Below are positions 57,119 to 64,000 of a stretch of DNA of 64,000 nt, piece after piece. Positions within the stretch are counted from its first letter, which is position 1. Each line of letters starts with the position of its first letter. The stretch is from the NCBI RefSeq assembly GCF_030504985.1, contig NZ_JASERU010000004.1:186001-250000 (forward strand), in the 5' to 3' direction. This stretch comes from Fulvimonas sp. R45 (GTDB taxonomy: Bacteria; Pseudomonadota; Gammaproteobacteria; Xanthomonadales; Rhodanobacteraceae). A program made the translations under genes and the position numbers. Below the pieces are notes generated by a model, which made no database searches, was not told where the DNA came from, and worked only from the letters and a program-made list of their open reading frames with translations.

Positions 57119-57373
57119 ATGTCCCTGAAGATCCTCGACACCTGCGTCAACTGCGACGTCTGCGAACCGGTCTGCCCGAACAAGGCGATCTCGCTCGGCG
57201 AGGAGTACTACGTCATCGATCCCGCGCTGTGCACGGAGTGCGTCGGCCACTTCGACGAGCCGCAGTGCGTCGAGGTGTGCCCGGTCGAATGCATCCTCGT
57301 CGACGACGAGCGGCCGGAGTCGCGCGCGGACCTCGAACTCAAGTACCGCCACCTGATGGAGAGCAAGCCATGA
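57119..57373 (+). CDS. yfhL: YfhL-family 2[4Fe-4S] ferredoxin
   Basis: 84 residues. Cluster motifs C9-x2-C12-x2-C15-x3-C19 (CVNCDVCEPVCP) and C-x2-C-x8-C-x3-C (CTECVGHFDEPQCVEVCP), the second with the long loop typical of the YfhL/Allochromatium type. Small soluble electron carrier. Often next to coaD, as here. Confidence 0.95.
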   Translation: MSLKILDTCVNCDVCEPVCPNKAISLGEEYYVIDPALCTECVGHFDEPQCVEVCPVECILVDDERPESRADLELKYRHLMESKP

Positions 57374-59097
57374 ACCTCGCGTTGCGCTGGCGCATCGTCC
57401 TGCTGGGCCTGGCCTTCACCGCCGCGCCGGCCTTCGCCGCCGGGGCCACCGCCGCGCCGGCCACCACGCAGCCGGCGGCCGCGCCGCTGGCGCAGCGCCC
57501 GGGGCATGCCGCCATCGCCAGCGCCAACTTCCTCGCCACCAACGCGGGCTTCGAGGTGCTGGCCAAGGGCGGCAACGCCTTCGACGCCGCGGTGGCGGTG
57601 GCCTCCACGCTGTCGGTGGTGGAGCCGGAAAGCTCCGGCATCGGCGGCGGCTTCATGGCCACGCTGCATGTCGCCAAAACGAACCGCGACGTGTTCCTGG
57701 ACGCGCGCGAGACCGCGCCGGCGGCAGTCAATCCCAAGGATTACCTCAACCCCGACGGCACCCCCAACCGCGACGCCGCGCTGAAGGGGCCGCTGTCCGC
57801 CGGCATCCCCGGCGAGCCGGCCGGCCTGGTGTGGCTGGCGAAGCACTACGGCAGGCTGCCGCTGAAGGACTCGCTGGCGCCGGCGATCCGCATCGCCCGT
57901 GACGGCTTCAAGCCCGACCCGCGCCTGCTCGCCTCGATCAAGGGCGAGCAGAAGGATCTCGAACGCTGGCCGGCGTCGGCGGCGAAGTTCCTGCCCGGCG
58001 GCAAGCCGCCGGCGGCGGGCGCGGTCTGGCGCGACCCGAACCAGGCGCGCACCTGGGAACGGGTCGCCGAAAAGGGCGACGCCGGCTTCTACCAGGGCGA
58101 GACCGCGCGCAAGCTGGTCGCTGCGGTGCGCGCGGCCGGCGGCAACTGGACGCTGGCGGACCTGGCCGGCTACCGCGCCAAGGAGCGCCAGCCGATCGTC
58201 ATCGACTACCGCGGCTACCGCATCGTCACCGCGCCGCCGCCGTCCTCGGGCGGCGTGGCGATGGCGGAGATCTTCAACATCCTGTCCGGCTTCGACCTGT
58301 CGAAGATGGACCAGGCGCACCGCGTGCACACCATCGTCGAGGCGATGCGCCGCGCCTTCCGCGACCACAACGACTACCTCGGCGACCCCGACTTCGTGAA
58401 GATGCCGCTGGCGATGCTGTTGTCGCCGTACTACGCCGACGGCCTGCGCCAGAGCATCCTGCCCGACCGGGCCACGCCGTCGTCGATGCTGCCGCACGGG
58501 CCGGCGCACGATCCGGGCATGCACACCACGCACTTCTCGATCATCGACAAGGACGGCAACATGGTGGCGATCACGTCCACCGTGAACTACATCCTCGGCT
58601 CCACCTTCGTCGCCGGCGACACCGGCGTGCTGCTCAACGACGAGATGGACGACTTCGCGCTGGTGCCGAACAAGCCCAACGTGTACGGCCTGCTCGGCAG
58701 CAAGGCCAACGCGCCCGAGGGCGGCAAGCGCATGCTGTCGTCGATGTCGCCCAGCATCGTGATCGGGCCGGAGCGCACCGCGGTGATCGGCTCGCCGGGC
58801 GGCTCCACCATCATCACCCAGGTGATGGAAGGCATCCTGCACTTCGTGGAAGGGCAGAGCGCGCAGCAGATCGTGTCCGACAAGCGCTTCCACCACCAGT
58901 TCCTGCCCGACGTGGTGGACGTGGAGGACGGCGTGTTCGACGCCGCCACCAGCGCCGAGCTGAAGCGGATGGGTTACACGTTGAAACCGCGCGAGCCGTG
59001 GGGCTTCATGAACGTGGTCACCTGGGACCGCCGCACCAACACCCTGGACGCGGCCAGCGATCCGCGCCGGCCGTCAGGGCTGGGCAAGGTGCAGTAG
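57370..59097 (+). CDS. ggt: Gamma-glutamyltransferase
   Basis: 575 residues with a signal peptide (about 5-24, ending AFAAG). The autoprocessing nucleophile Thr is near 386 in [31 protein letters not shown] and [16 protein letters not shown] segments bind glutamate. Cleaves glutathione in the periplasm. Start overlaps the ferredoxin stop (ATGA). A palindrome begins in its stop codon. Confidence 0.95.
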   Translation: MNLALRWRIVLLGLAFTAAPAFAAGATAAPATTQPAAAPLAQRPGHAAIASANFLATNAGFEVLAKGGNAFDAAVAVASTLSVVEPESSGIGGGFMATLHVAKTNRDVFLDARETAPAAVNPKDYLNPDGTPNRDAALKGPLSAGIPGEPAGLVWLAKHYGRLPLKDSLAPAIRIARDGFKPDPRLLASIKGEQKDLERWPASAAKFLPGGKPPAAGAVWRDPNQARTWERVAEKGDAGFYQGETARKLVAAVRAAGGNWTLADLAGYRAKERQPIVIDYRGYRIVTAPPPSSGGVAMAEIFNILSGFDLSKMDQAHRVHTIVEAMRRAFRDHNDYLGDPDFVKMPLAMLLSPYYADGLRQSILPDRATPSSMLPHGPAHDPGMHTTHFSIIDKDGNMVAITSTVNYILGSTFVAGDTGVLLNDEMDDFALVPNKPNVYGLLGSKANAPEGGKRMLSSMSPSIVIGPERTAVIGSPGGSTIITQVMEGILHFVEGQSAQQIVSDKRFHHQFLPDVVDVEDGVFDAATSAELKRMGYTLKPREPWGFMNVVTWDRRTNTLDAASDPRRPSGLGKVQ

Positions 59098-59167
59098 GAG
59101 CGCACCCTGTGCGCGAAGGCTCTTGGTCCCGGTCCGCGCCAGAGCCTTTCGCGCGCGGGGGCGCTCC
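59097..59167. repeat. Palindromic repeat, family 3, at the ggt stop codon
   Basis: Arms GGAGCGCACCCTGTGCGCGA plus AGGCTCT (59097-59123) and AGAGCCTTTCGCGCGC plus GGGGCGCTCC (59141-59167) pair imperfectly around an 17-nt centre. The left arm starts with the last G of the ggt TAG. REP-type element; may stabilise or end the ggt message. Confidence 0.78.
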
Positions 59168-59212
59168 AGCAAGGCTCCGGTACGGGGCTTCGGGACGTCA
59201 TCGGGAGTGAGC

Positions 59213-60073
59213 ATGGAATTCTGGTCGATCCTCGGCAATTCGCAGCAGCTCGATGGCGGCGCCATGTTCGGCAACGCGCCGAAGGCCTTGTGGTCGCGCT
59301 GGATCGCGCCGGACGCGCAGAACCGCATCCCGCTGGCCTGCCGCTGCCTGCTGGCGAAGGACCTCGACGGGCGCAACGTGCTGTTCGAGACCGGCATCGG
59401 CGCGTTCTTCGAGCCGTCGCTGCGCGAACGCTACGGCGTGGTCGAGGAGCGCCACGTGCTGCTCGACTCGCTGGCCGAAGCCGGCCTCTCGCACGAGGAC
59501 ATCGACGCGGTGGTGCTGTCGCACCTGCACTTCGACCATGCCGGCGGCCTGCTCGCCGCGTGGGAGCAAAGCCAGCCGCCGCGACTGCTGTTCCCGAACG
59601 CCGCCTTCGTGGTGGGCGCGGCGCACTGGCGGCGCGCGCTGCAGCCGCATCCGCGCGACCGCGCCTCGTTCATCCCCGAACTGCCGGCGCTGCTGGAACG
59701 GAGCGGGCGGCTGGAACGGGTCGAGGGCGAACATTCGCGCACGCTGGGCGAGGCGGTGCGCTTCCATCATTCGGACGGCCATACGCCCGGGCTGATGCTG
59801 GCCGAGGTGGGCGGCGTGGTGTTCTGCGCCGACCTGATCCCCGGCCGCTTCTGGGTGCACCTGCCGATCACCATGGGCTACGACCGCTATCCCGAGCAGC
59901 TGATCGACGAGAAGCACGCCTTCCTCGACGACAAGCTGGCGCGCGACGTGCGGCTGTTCTTCACCCACGACCACGAATGCGCGCTGGCCAGCGCGACCCG
60001 CGACGAGCGCGGCCGCTACGGCACCGCCGGGGAACAGCGCGAACTGCGCGGCTGGCGTCCCGCCTCCGCCTGA
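59213..60073 (+). CDS. MBL-fold metallo-hydrolase
   Basis: 286 residues, no signal peptide. Metal site HLHFDHAGG (HxHxDH), then DGHTPG and [14 protein letters not shown]. The N-terminus [20 protein letters not shown] is like quinate/lactonase-type members of the family that act on lactones or phosphorylated esters, but the substrate is not clear; it could be an N-acyl homoserine lactonase. Start at ATG 59213. Confidence 0.83.
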   Translation: MEFWSILGNSQQLDGGAMFGNAPKALWSRWIAPDAQNRIPLACRCLLAKDLDGRNVLFETGIGAFFEPSLRERYGVVEERHVLLDSLAEAGLSHEDIDAVVLSHLHFDHAGGLLAAWEQSQPPRLLFPNAAFVVGAAHWRRALQPHPRDRASFIPELPALLERSGRLERVEGEHSRTLGEAVRFHHSDGHTPGLMLAEVGGVVFCADLIPGRFWVHLPITMGYDRYPEQLIDEKHAFLDDKLARDVRLFFTHDHECALASATRDERGRYGTAGEQRELRGWRPASA

Positions 60074-60092
60074 GCCGCATGCCGGAGATCCG

Positions 60093-61130
60093 ATGAGCCA
60101 CGACACGCCTCCTCGCCTTCCGTTCGCCCCCCTGGCCCTGCCCGCGGCAGGCGTGGTGCTGCTGCTGGCCGGCCTGCTGCTGGCGGGGCTCACCGAGCGC
60201 GGGCTGGCCCGTTTCCATGCCGCCGCCATGCGGCATGGCGGGCAGGTGCTCGACCTCGGCGCCGACGGCGGGCCGCAATCCGGCGACCAGGGCCTGATGG
60301 TGCGCGTGAGCGGGAAGGTGCAGGTGGTGGAGTCGCCGCTGGACGCGCAGTTCAACCAGCAGGTGGACACGCCCGAGCTGGTGCGCCGCGTGGCCATGTT
60401 CCAGTGGCACGAGGTGAGCGCGGGCGGGCCGCCGGTGTACGAGCAGGACTGGATCGACCACCCGGTGGATTCGTCCGGCTTCGCCCCCGGTCATGCCAAC
60501 CCCGGGCGTTTCCCGCTCGAGGGGCAGCGCATCGATGCGGGCCAGGTGCGGGTGGGGCGCTTCGTGCTGTCGCCCGAGATCCAGCGCGCGCTGCCCGGCA
60601 GCGTGCCGGTGTCGCCGGACATGCGCCGGCTGCCGGCCAACCTTGCCGCCAGCTTCAGCCTCTACCACGACGCCCTGGTGACCAGCGCGAACCCGTCGCG
60701 CCCGCAGATCGGCGACCTGCGGGTGAGCTGGGAGGCGGTGCCGGCCCAGGCCGTGACCGTGGTGGCCCAGGTGGACGGCAACCGCCTGGTGCCGGCCGGC
60801 CACACCGCCGACGGCAAGGGTTTCGAGGTGCAGGTGGGCGATCGCCCGCTGGCCGGCATGTTCCCCGACCTGCCGCTGCCGCCGGCGTTCGCCTGGCCGC
60901 GCCGCGTGCTGGCCGTGCTGCTCGCCGCGCTGGGGCTGGGCCTGCTGCAGCGCCAGCGCCGCGGCGTCGTGCGGCCGCTGCCGGCGCTGGCCACGGGCGT
61001 CGCCGCGGTGGGCGCGGTCTCCGGCCTGTGCTGGCTGGGCACCGCCGTGGCCACGGCGGCCGGCTGGTTCGTGCTGGCCGCGCTGGGCATCGCGCTGGCG
61101 GCATGGCTGCACGGCGGCCGCCGGCTCTGA
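60093..61130 (+). CDS. TMEM43-family (LUMA-like) membrane protein
   Basis: 345 residues. One N-terminal helix (about 12-36), a large soluble part with VRRVAMFQWHEVSAGG and QIGDLRVSWEAVPAQAVTVV (family block), and three C-terminal helices (about 268-345). Resembles bacterial homologues of TMEM43. Function unknown. Its TGA at 61128-61130 abuts the repeat element. Confidence 0.8.
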   Translation: MSHDTPPRLPFAPLALPAAGVVLLLAGLLLAGLTERGLARFHAAAMRHGGQVLDLGADGGPQSGDQGLMVRVSGKVQVVESPLDAQFNQQVDTPELVRRVAMFQWHEVSAGGPPVYEQDWIDHPVDSSGFAPGHANPGRFPLEGQRIDAGQVRVGRFVLSPEIQRALPGSVPVSPDMRRLPANLAASFSLYHDALVTSANPSRPQIGDLRVSWEAVPAQAVTVVAQVDGNRLVPAGHTADGKGFEVQVGDRPLAGMFPDLPLPPAFAWPRRVLAVLLAALGLGLLQRQRRGVVRPLPALATGVAAVGAVSGLCWLGTAVATAAGWFVLAALGIALAAWLHGGRRL

Positions 61131-61397
61131 GAGCCTGTTCAAGATCTCCCCGTAGCTCGCGTTGCCTTGCCCTGGCCGCCAGGTGGGAGTGCGTGGCGCA
61201 GCGCCTGCCTGGCTGGCAGGCCAAGCCGCGCGCTGCCGCATGGTGGCCAGGGCAAGGCAACCCTTCGGGCCGGGTCTGTTTGCCCGCATCCCCGCGTCAT
61301 CGCTCAGTCGTGGACGGACGTCCACTCCTTCGCTCTTCCTTGGTCTGCGCGCAAACAGCTCCCGGCGCGGGCCACGGGGAGATTTTGAACAGGCTCT
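61130..61397. mobile_element. MITE-like palindromic element (no transposase)
   Basis: 268 bp. Outer 23-bp inverted repeats (61130-61152 and 61375-61397, one mismatch; GAGCCTGTTCAAGATCTCCC at left) flank a second 21-bp inverted repeat (61161-61181 and 61241-61261, one mismatch). TGA triplets lie at both outer edges (61128-61130 and 61397-61399). Non-coding; no transposase. Fills most of the 342-bp gap before bla; the remaining 61398-61472 holds nothing recognised except a short leader. Confidence 0.75.
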
Positions 61398-61472
61398 GAA
61401 TCGTCAGGACTCCGCCTGCCGCCGGCCAGCATCGGCAGCGATGCTGTGCGCTTTCGACCACGGAGCCCCGCC

Positions 61473-62366
61473 ATGCCTTTCCGATCACTGACCGTCGCCG
61501 TCCTGTCGCTCGCCCTGGGGCTGCCCGCCGCCGCGTCCACGCCGCCGGCTTCCCGGGACATCGACCGCAGCCAGTGGAACGCGCCGCAGAAGCCGTCCCG
61601 CATCTACGGCAACACCTGGTACGTGGGGCCGTACGGCCTGTCCTCGATCCTGGTCGACACCGGGCGGGGGCTGGCGCTGTTCGACGGCGACCTGCCGGAG
61701 TCCGCGGCGGTGATCGAGGCGCACATCCGCGCGCTCGGCTTCCGCGTGCGCGACGTGAAATGGATCCTCAACTCGCATGCCCATCCCGACCATGCCGGCG
61801 GCATCGCGGCGCTGCAGGCCGCCAGCGGCGCCCAGGTGCTGGCGAGCCGGGAGGGCGCGCGCGAACTGGAGCTCGGCGGCGCCTACCGCGCCGACCCGCT
61901 GTACGGCTGGGCCGCCAAATACCCGCCCGTGAAGGACGTGCGCGTGGTGCGCGACGGCGAAACCCTGCAGCTCGGCGGCGTGGCGATCACCGCGCACTAC
62001 ACGCCCGGCCACACGCCGGGCAGCACTTCGTGGACCTGGGCCTCGTGCGCCGGCAAGCGCTGCCTGCACATGGTCTACGCCGACAGCCTCACCGCGGTGA
62101 GCGCGCCGGGCTACCGCTTCATCGACCACCCGGCCTACGTGGCCGGTTTCCGCAAGACCCTCGCCACCGTGGCCGCATTGCCCTGCGACGTGCTAATGAC
62201 GCCGCATCCGGACGCCAGCGGCTTCTGGGAGAAGGTGGCCCGGCGCGGGTCGGCCGACGACGTGGCGCCGCTGGTCGACAGCCGCGCCTGCCGCGACTAC
62301 GCCGCCGCCGCCGCGAAGAACCTCGACGCGCGGCTGGCGGAGGAGCAGGCAGGGAAGGCGAAGTAG
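61473..62366 (+). CDS. Subclass B3 metallo-beta-lactamase (L1-like)
   Basis: 297 residues with a signal peptide (about 1-22, ending AAAS). Zinc ligands match B3 enzymes: NSHAHPDHAGG gives His102, His104 and Asp106-His107; PGHTPGSTSWTW gives His180; YADSL gives Ser205; TPHPDAS gives His245. The order and SWTW/YADSL strings are like Stenotrophomonas L1. It should hydrolyse carbapenems and other beta-lactams in the periplasm; actual spectrum unproven. It sits right after a mobile-looking repeat. Confidence 0.9.
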   Translation: MPFRSLTVAVLSLALGLPAAASTPPASRDIDRSQWNAPQKPSRIYGNTWYVGPYGLSSILVDTGRGLALFDGDLPESAAVIEAHIRALGFRVRDVKWILNSHAHPDHAGGIAALQAASGAQVLASREGARELELGGAYRADPLYGWAAKYPPVKDVRVVRDGETLQLGGVAITAHYTPGHTPGSTSWTWASCAGKRCLHMVYADSLTAVSAPGYRFIDHPAYVAGFRKTLATVAALPCDVLMTPHPDASGFWEKVARRGSADDVAPLVDSRACRDYAAAAAKNLDARLAEEQAGKAK

Positions 62367-62370
62367 GCTC

Positions 62371-63627
62371 TCAGCCCGGCGGCCGTTTCTCGGCGAAGGC
62401 GAAGACGTGGTCGGCCCAGCGCGTGGCCTTGAGGTAGGCGGCCGCGACGCGGCGCGCCTGCTGCGGCGGGATGCTGCCGTCGCCGGGCATGCGGCCGGCT
62501 TCCCACAGCCGCACCTGGTGCAGCAGCGGCGCGAACGGGCCGCCGCGTTCCAGCAACGCCGCGCGGATCTCCGGCGCCAGCGGCAGGTGCTGCAGCACGA
62601 AGTCCATCGGCGCGCACATCAGGCTGTCCAGCAGCGAGAACAGGCCGGCGGTGAAGGCCATCTCGCGCTGCGGCTGCGGCATGCCCTGGGCCAACTGCTC
62701 GCACATCTGCGCCCGGATCAGCGCGGCGCGCAGCAGCTCCGGCGGGCGGTCGCTCATGCCGCTGAGGCTCAGCGTGGCGATCCAGTTGCGCATGCGCGAC
62801 AGCCCGAAGAAGATCGCCGCCTGCTCCACCGACTTGATCCGGCAGGGCAGCGCGAAGTAGGCCGAGTTCACGCAGCCCAGCAGCTTGTAGCTGAGGATGG
62901 CGTCGTCGCGGATGATCTTGCCCAGCTCCACCGGGCCGGAGTTCTCCTCCTCCAGCGCGCGCAGCAGGCGCAGCACGCTCAGCCGGTTTGCGCTCAGCAC
63001 CGGCACGTCCACCTTCTCCGGCAGCAGCAGGTAGCCGCCCTGCATGGCGGCGAACGGCAGCGCGATGCAGCGGTGGCTGGAGGCGCGGTCGTCGACCCGG
63101 CCGGCGACCACCTTGAAGCCGCGCTTGTCCAGTTGCGCGCAGCGTTCGGCGAGCAGCGCGGGCGCGGTGCCGGCGGCGTCCAGGCGCACGTAGCGGGCGT
63201 GGCGCAGCAGCTGGGCGCCGGGCGTGTCGGGCCCGGGCGGCGGCGCCGCGCCGAGGTCGAACAGCAGCGCGCAGCCGCGCTGCGCGAGCTGGACGAGGCG
63301 GGCCAGCAGCGCCTCGTCGCCGGCGTCGCCGGGAACGACCACCAGGCCGATGCGCGGCTGGCGCAGCACGTAGTCGGCCTGCTCCAGCATCAGCCCGGGC
63401 GACAGGCGCAGGAAGGCCGGGTTGCCGCGCGTGAGCTGGGCGATGGAGCCGTCGATGAGGGTCGACAGCAGGCGGTGCATCGGCGCGTCGTCGCCGTCCT
63501 CGTCCGCCTGCAGCAGCAGTTCGTAGGCCACCAGCTGCTGGTGGCGATCGAGCATCGGCACGCGCACCACCGGCAGCGGCGCGTCGGGTGTCGTGGCGAC
63601 GGAAAGGGCGGCGGCGGTCTCGGTCAT
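62371..63627 (-). CDS. EAL-HDOD domain protein with a degenerate EAL domain
   Basis: 418 residues from ATG 63627. N-terminal EAL-like domain (about 20-195) keeps AYELLLQ but lacks the downstream metal-binding Asn/Glu/Asp-Asp and Lys residues (for example LLFDLGAA instead of a DDF motif), so it should not hydrolyse c-di-GMP. C-terminal HDOD domain (about 200-400; ILSYKLLGCVNSAYFALP). Such YuxH/CdgJ-like proteins affect motility. Next to flgN on the same strand. Confidence 0.83.
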   Translation of the reverse strand: MTETAAALSVATTPDAPLPVVRVPMLDRHQQLVAYELLLQADEDGDDAPMHRLLSTLIDGSIAQLTRGNPAFLRLSPGLMLEQADYVLRQPRIGLVVVPGDAGDEALLARLVQLAQRGCALLFDLGAAPPPGPDTPGAQLLRHARYVRLDAAGTAPALLAERCAQLDKRGFKVVAGRVDDRASSHRCIALPFAAMQGGYLLLPEKVDVPVLSANRLSVLRLLRALEEENSGPVELGKIIRDDAILSYKLLGCVNSAYFALPCRIKSVEQAAIFFGLSRMRNWIATLSLSGMSDRPPELLRAALIRAQMCEQLAQGMPQPQREMAFTAGLFSLLDSLMCAPMDFVLQHLPLAPEIRAALLERGGPFAPLLHQVRLWEAGRMPGDGSIPPQQARRVAAAYLKATRWADHVFAFAEKRPPG

Positions 63628-63691
63628 GGTGTCCGTGGTGGATGCGCGGGCCGGCGATGGCCCGGGTGTCGCGCCGGGCGGGCGGCCGGGC

Positions 63692-64000
63692 TCAGGCCTG
63701 CGCCAGCGGCGAAGAACGGCGCGCATGGCGCAACTGGCCGGCCGGGCCGTAGACGTCCGCGTCGGCGCTGGCGCCGGTGAGCACCGCCAATGCGCGCCGC
63801 ACGTGCTGCAGGCGCTGCCCGATCAGGCGGCCGTTGCGCTGGTTGGTGCGCTGGCATTCCTGCAGCAGTTCCAGCACCCGCGACCACGCCCCGCGCGGCA
63901 TGGCCGCGGACGGGGACGCCTGCGCGAGCTGCCGGCGCTCGGTTTCCAGCTGCTCCAGCCGGCGCAGCAGTGCCTGCTTGGCGTCGCCGCTGCGGTCGAG
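63692..64000 (-). CDS. flgN: Flagellar export chaperone FlgN, C-terminal part
   Basis: The last 102 codons of a gene that begins beyond the right edge. The helical frame reads LLRRLEQLETERRQLAQAS, then CQRTNQRNGRLIGQRLQHVR and ALAVLTGASADADVYGPAG; the NQRNG..I......V..AL..L ending YGP-G is the FlgN pattern. FlgN is the cytosolic chaperone of hook-associated proteins FlgK and FlgL. It marks the edge of a flagellar region. Confidence 0.75.
   Translation of the reverse strand, partial: LDRSGDAKQALLRRLEQLETERRQLAQASPSAAMPRGAWSRVLELLQECQRTNQRNGRLIGQRLQHVRRALAVLTGASADADVYGPAGQLRHARRSSPLAQA

Noticed and set aside
62364..62375. AGGCTCTCAGC resembling the same repeat end
   Set aside because: Match limited to about 8-10 bases around a stop codon; chance is likely.

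Overview
The window is very GC-rich chromosomal DNA of a gammaproteobacterium, most likely from the Lysobacterales (Xanthomonadaceae/Rhodanobacteraceae, e.g. a Rhodanobacter-, Dyella- or Luteibacter-like organism). This placement is an inference from three things: a regulatory PTS locus (rpoN-hpf-hprK-rapZ-EIIA(Man)-HPr-EI), a short H-NS protein with a TWSGRGKRPRW-type DNA-binding tail, and an L1-like subclass B3 metallo-beta-lactamase. Abundant palindromic intergenic repeats fit the same group. Almost all the DNA is ordinary core genome, tightly packed, with many ATGA/GTGA overlaps between consecutive genes.

Layout. 0-4 kb: end of a histidine kinase, qmcA-nfeD (split by a broken DUF559 nuclease gene amid palindromic repeats), a ThrE-type exporter, hns. 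4-12 kb: proS, a DUF4124 protein, pssA, a divergent holD overlapping pssA, rimI, valS (carrying an in-frame repeat insertion), tsaB. 12-17 kb: a Tat-exported molybdenum hydroxylase (2Fe-2S and molybdopterin subunits) with its own XdhC and MocA-type maturation factors. 17-19 kb: the divergent yeiH/LysR pair. 19-29 kb (minus strand): ptsI, ptsH, EIIA(Man), rapZ, hprK, hpf, rpoN, lptB, lptA, lptC, kdsC, kdsD. This block joins sigma-54, phosphotransfer signalling, amino-sugar control (RapZ) and LPS precursor synthesis and export. 29-37 kb: ibaG, murA, DUF3108, purN, purM, then DUF2066, a CDP-alcohol phosphatidyltransferase, a PerM-like permease and hda.

37-46 kb: a pair of tiny LEA group 1 (Em-like) hydrophilic proteins, suhB, trmJ, a CNNM/CorC protein, a DUF47-pit phosphate module, an alkyltransferase-like protein and recQ. 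46-52 kb: a KefB-like antiporter, then a small accessory pocket of secreted and orphan proteins (MliC-like and DUF4232-like lipoproteins, a MASE1 pseudo-kinase), tRNA-Phe and yggX. 52-57 kb: mutY, an AsmA-like protein, ftsY, rsmD, coaD, a lipoprotein and a YfhL-type ferredoxin. 57-64 kb: ggt, a metallo-hydrolase, a TMEM43-like membrane protein, a MITE-like repeat, a B3 metallo-beta-lactamase, a degenerate EAL-HDOD protein, and the end of flgN entering a flagellar region.

The most unusual content is the repeats. At least four palindromic families are visible. One has entered valS in frame, giving a 41-residue insert, and also surrounds a decayed DUF559 nuclease. Several others sit exactly on stop codons. 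The other highlight is the tandem LEA group 1 pair, whose two copies differ by exactly one 20-residue module. No CRISPR array, complete insertion sequence, prophage or classical defence system was seen.
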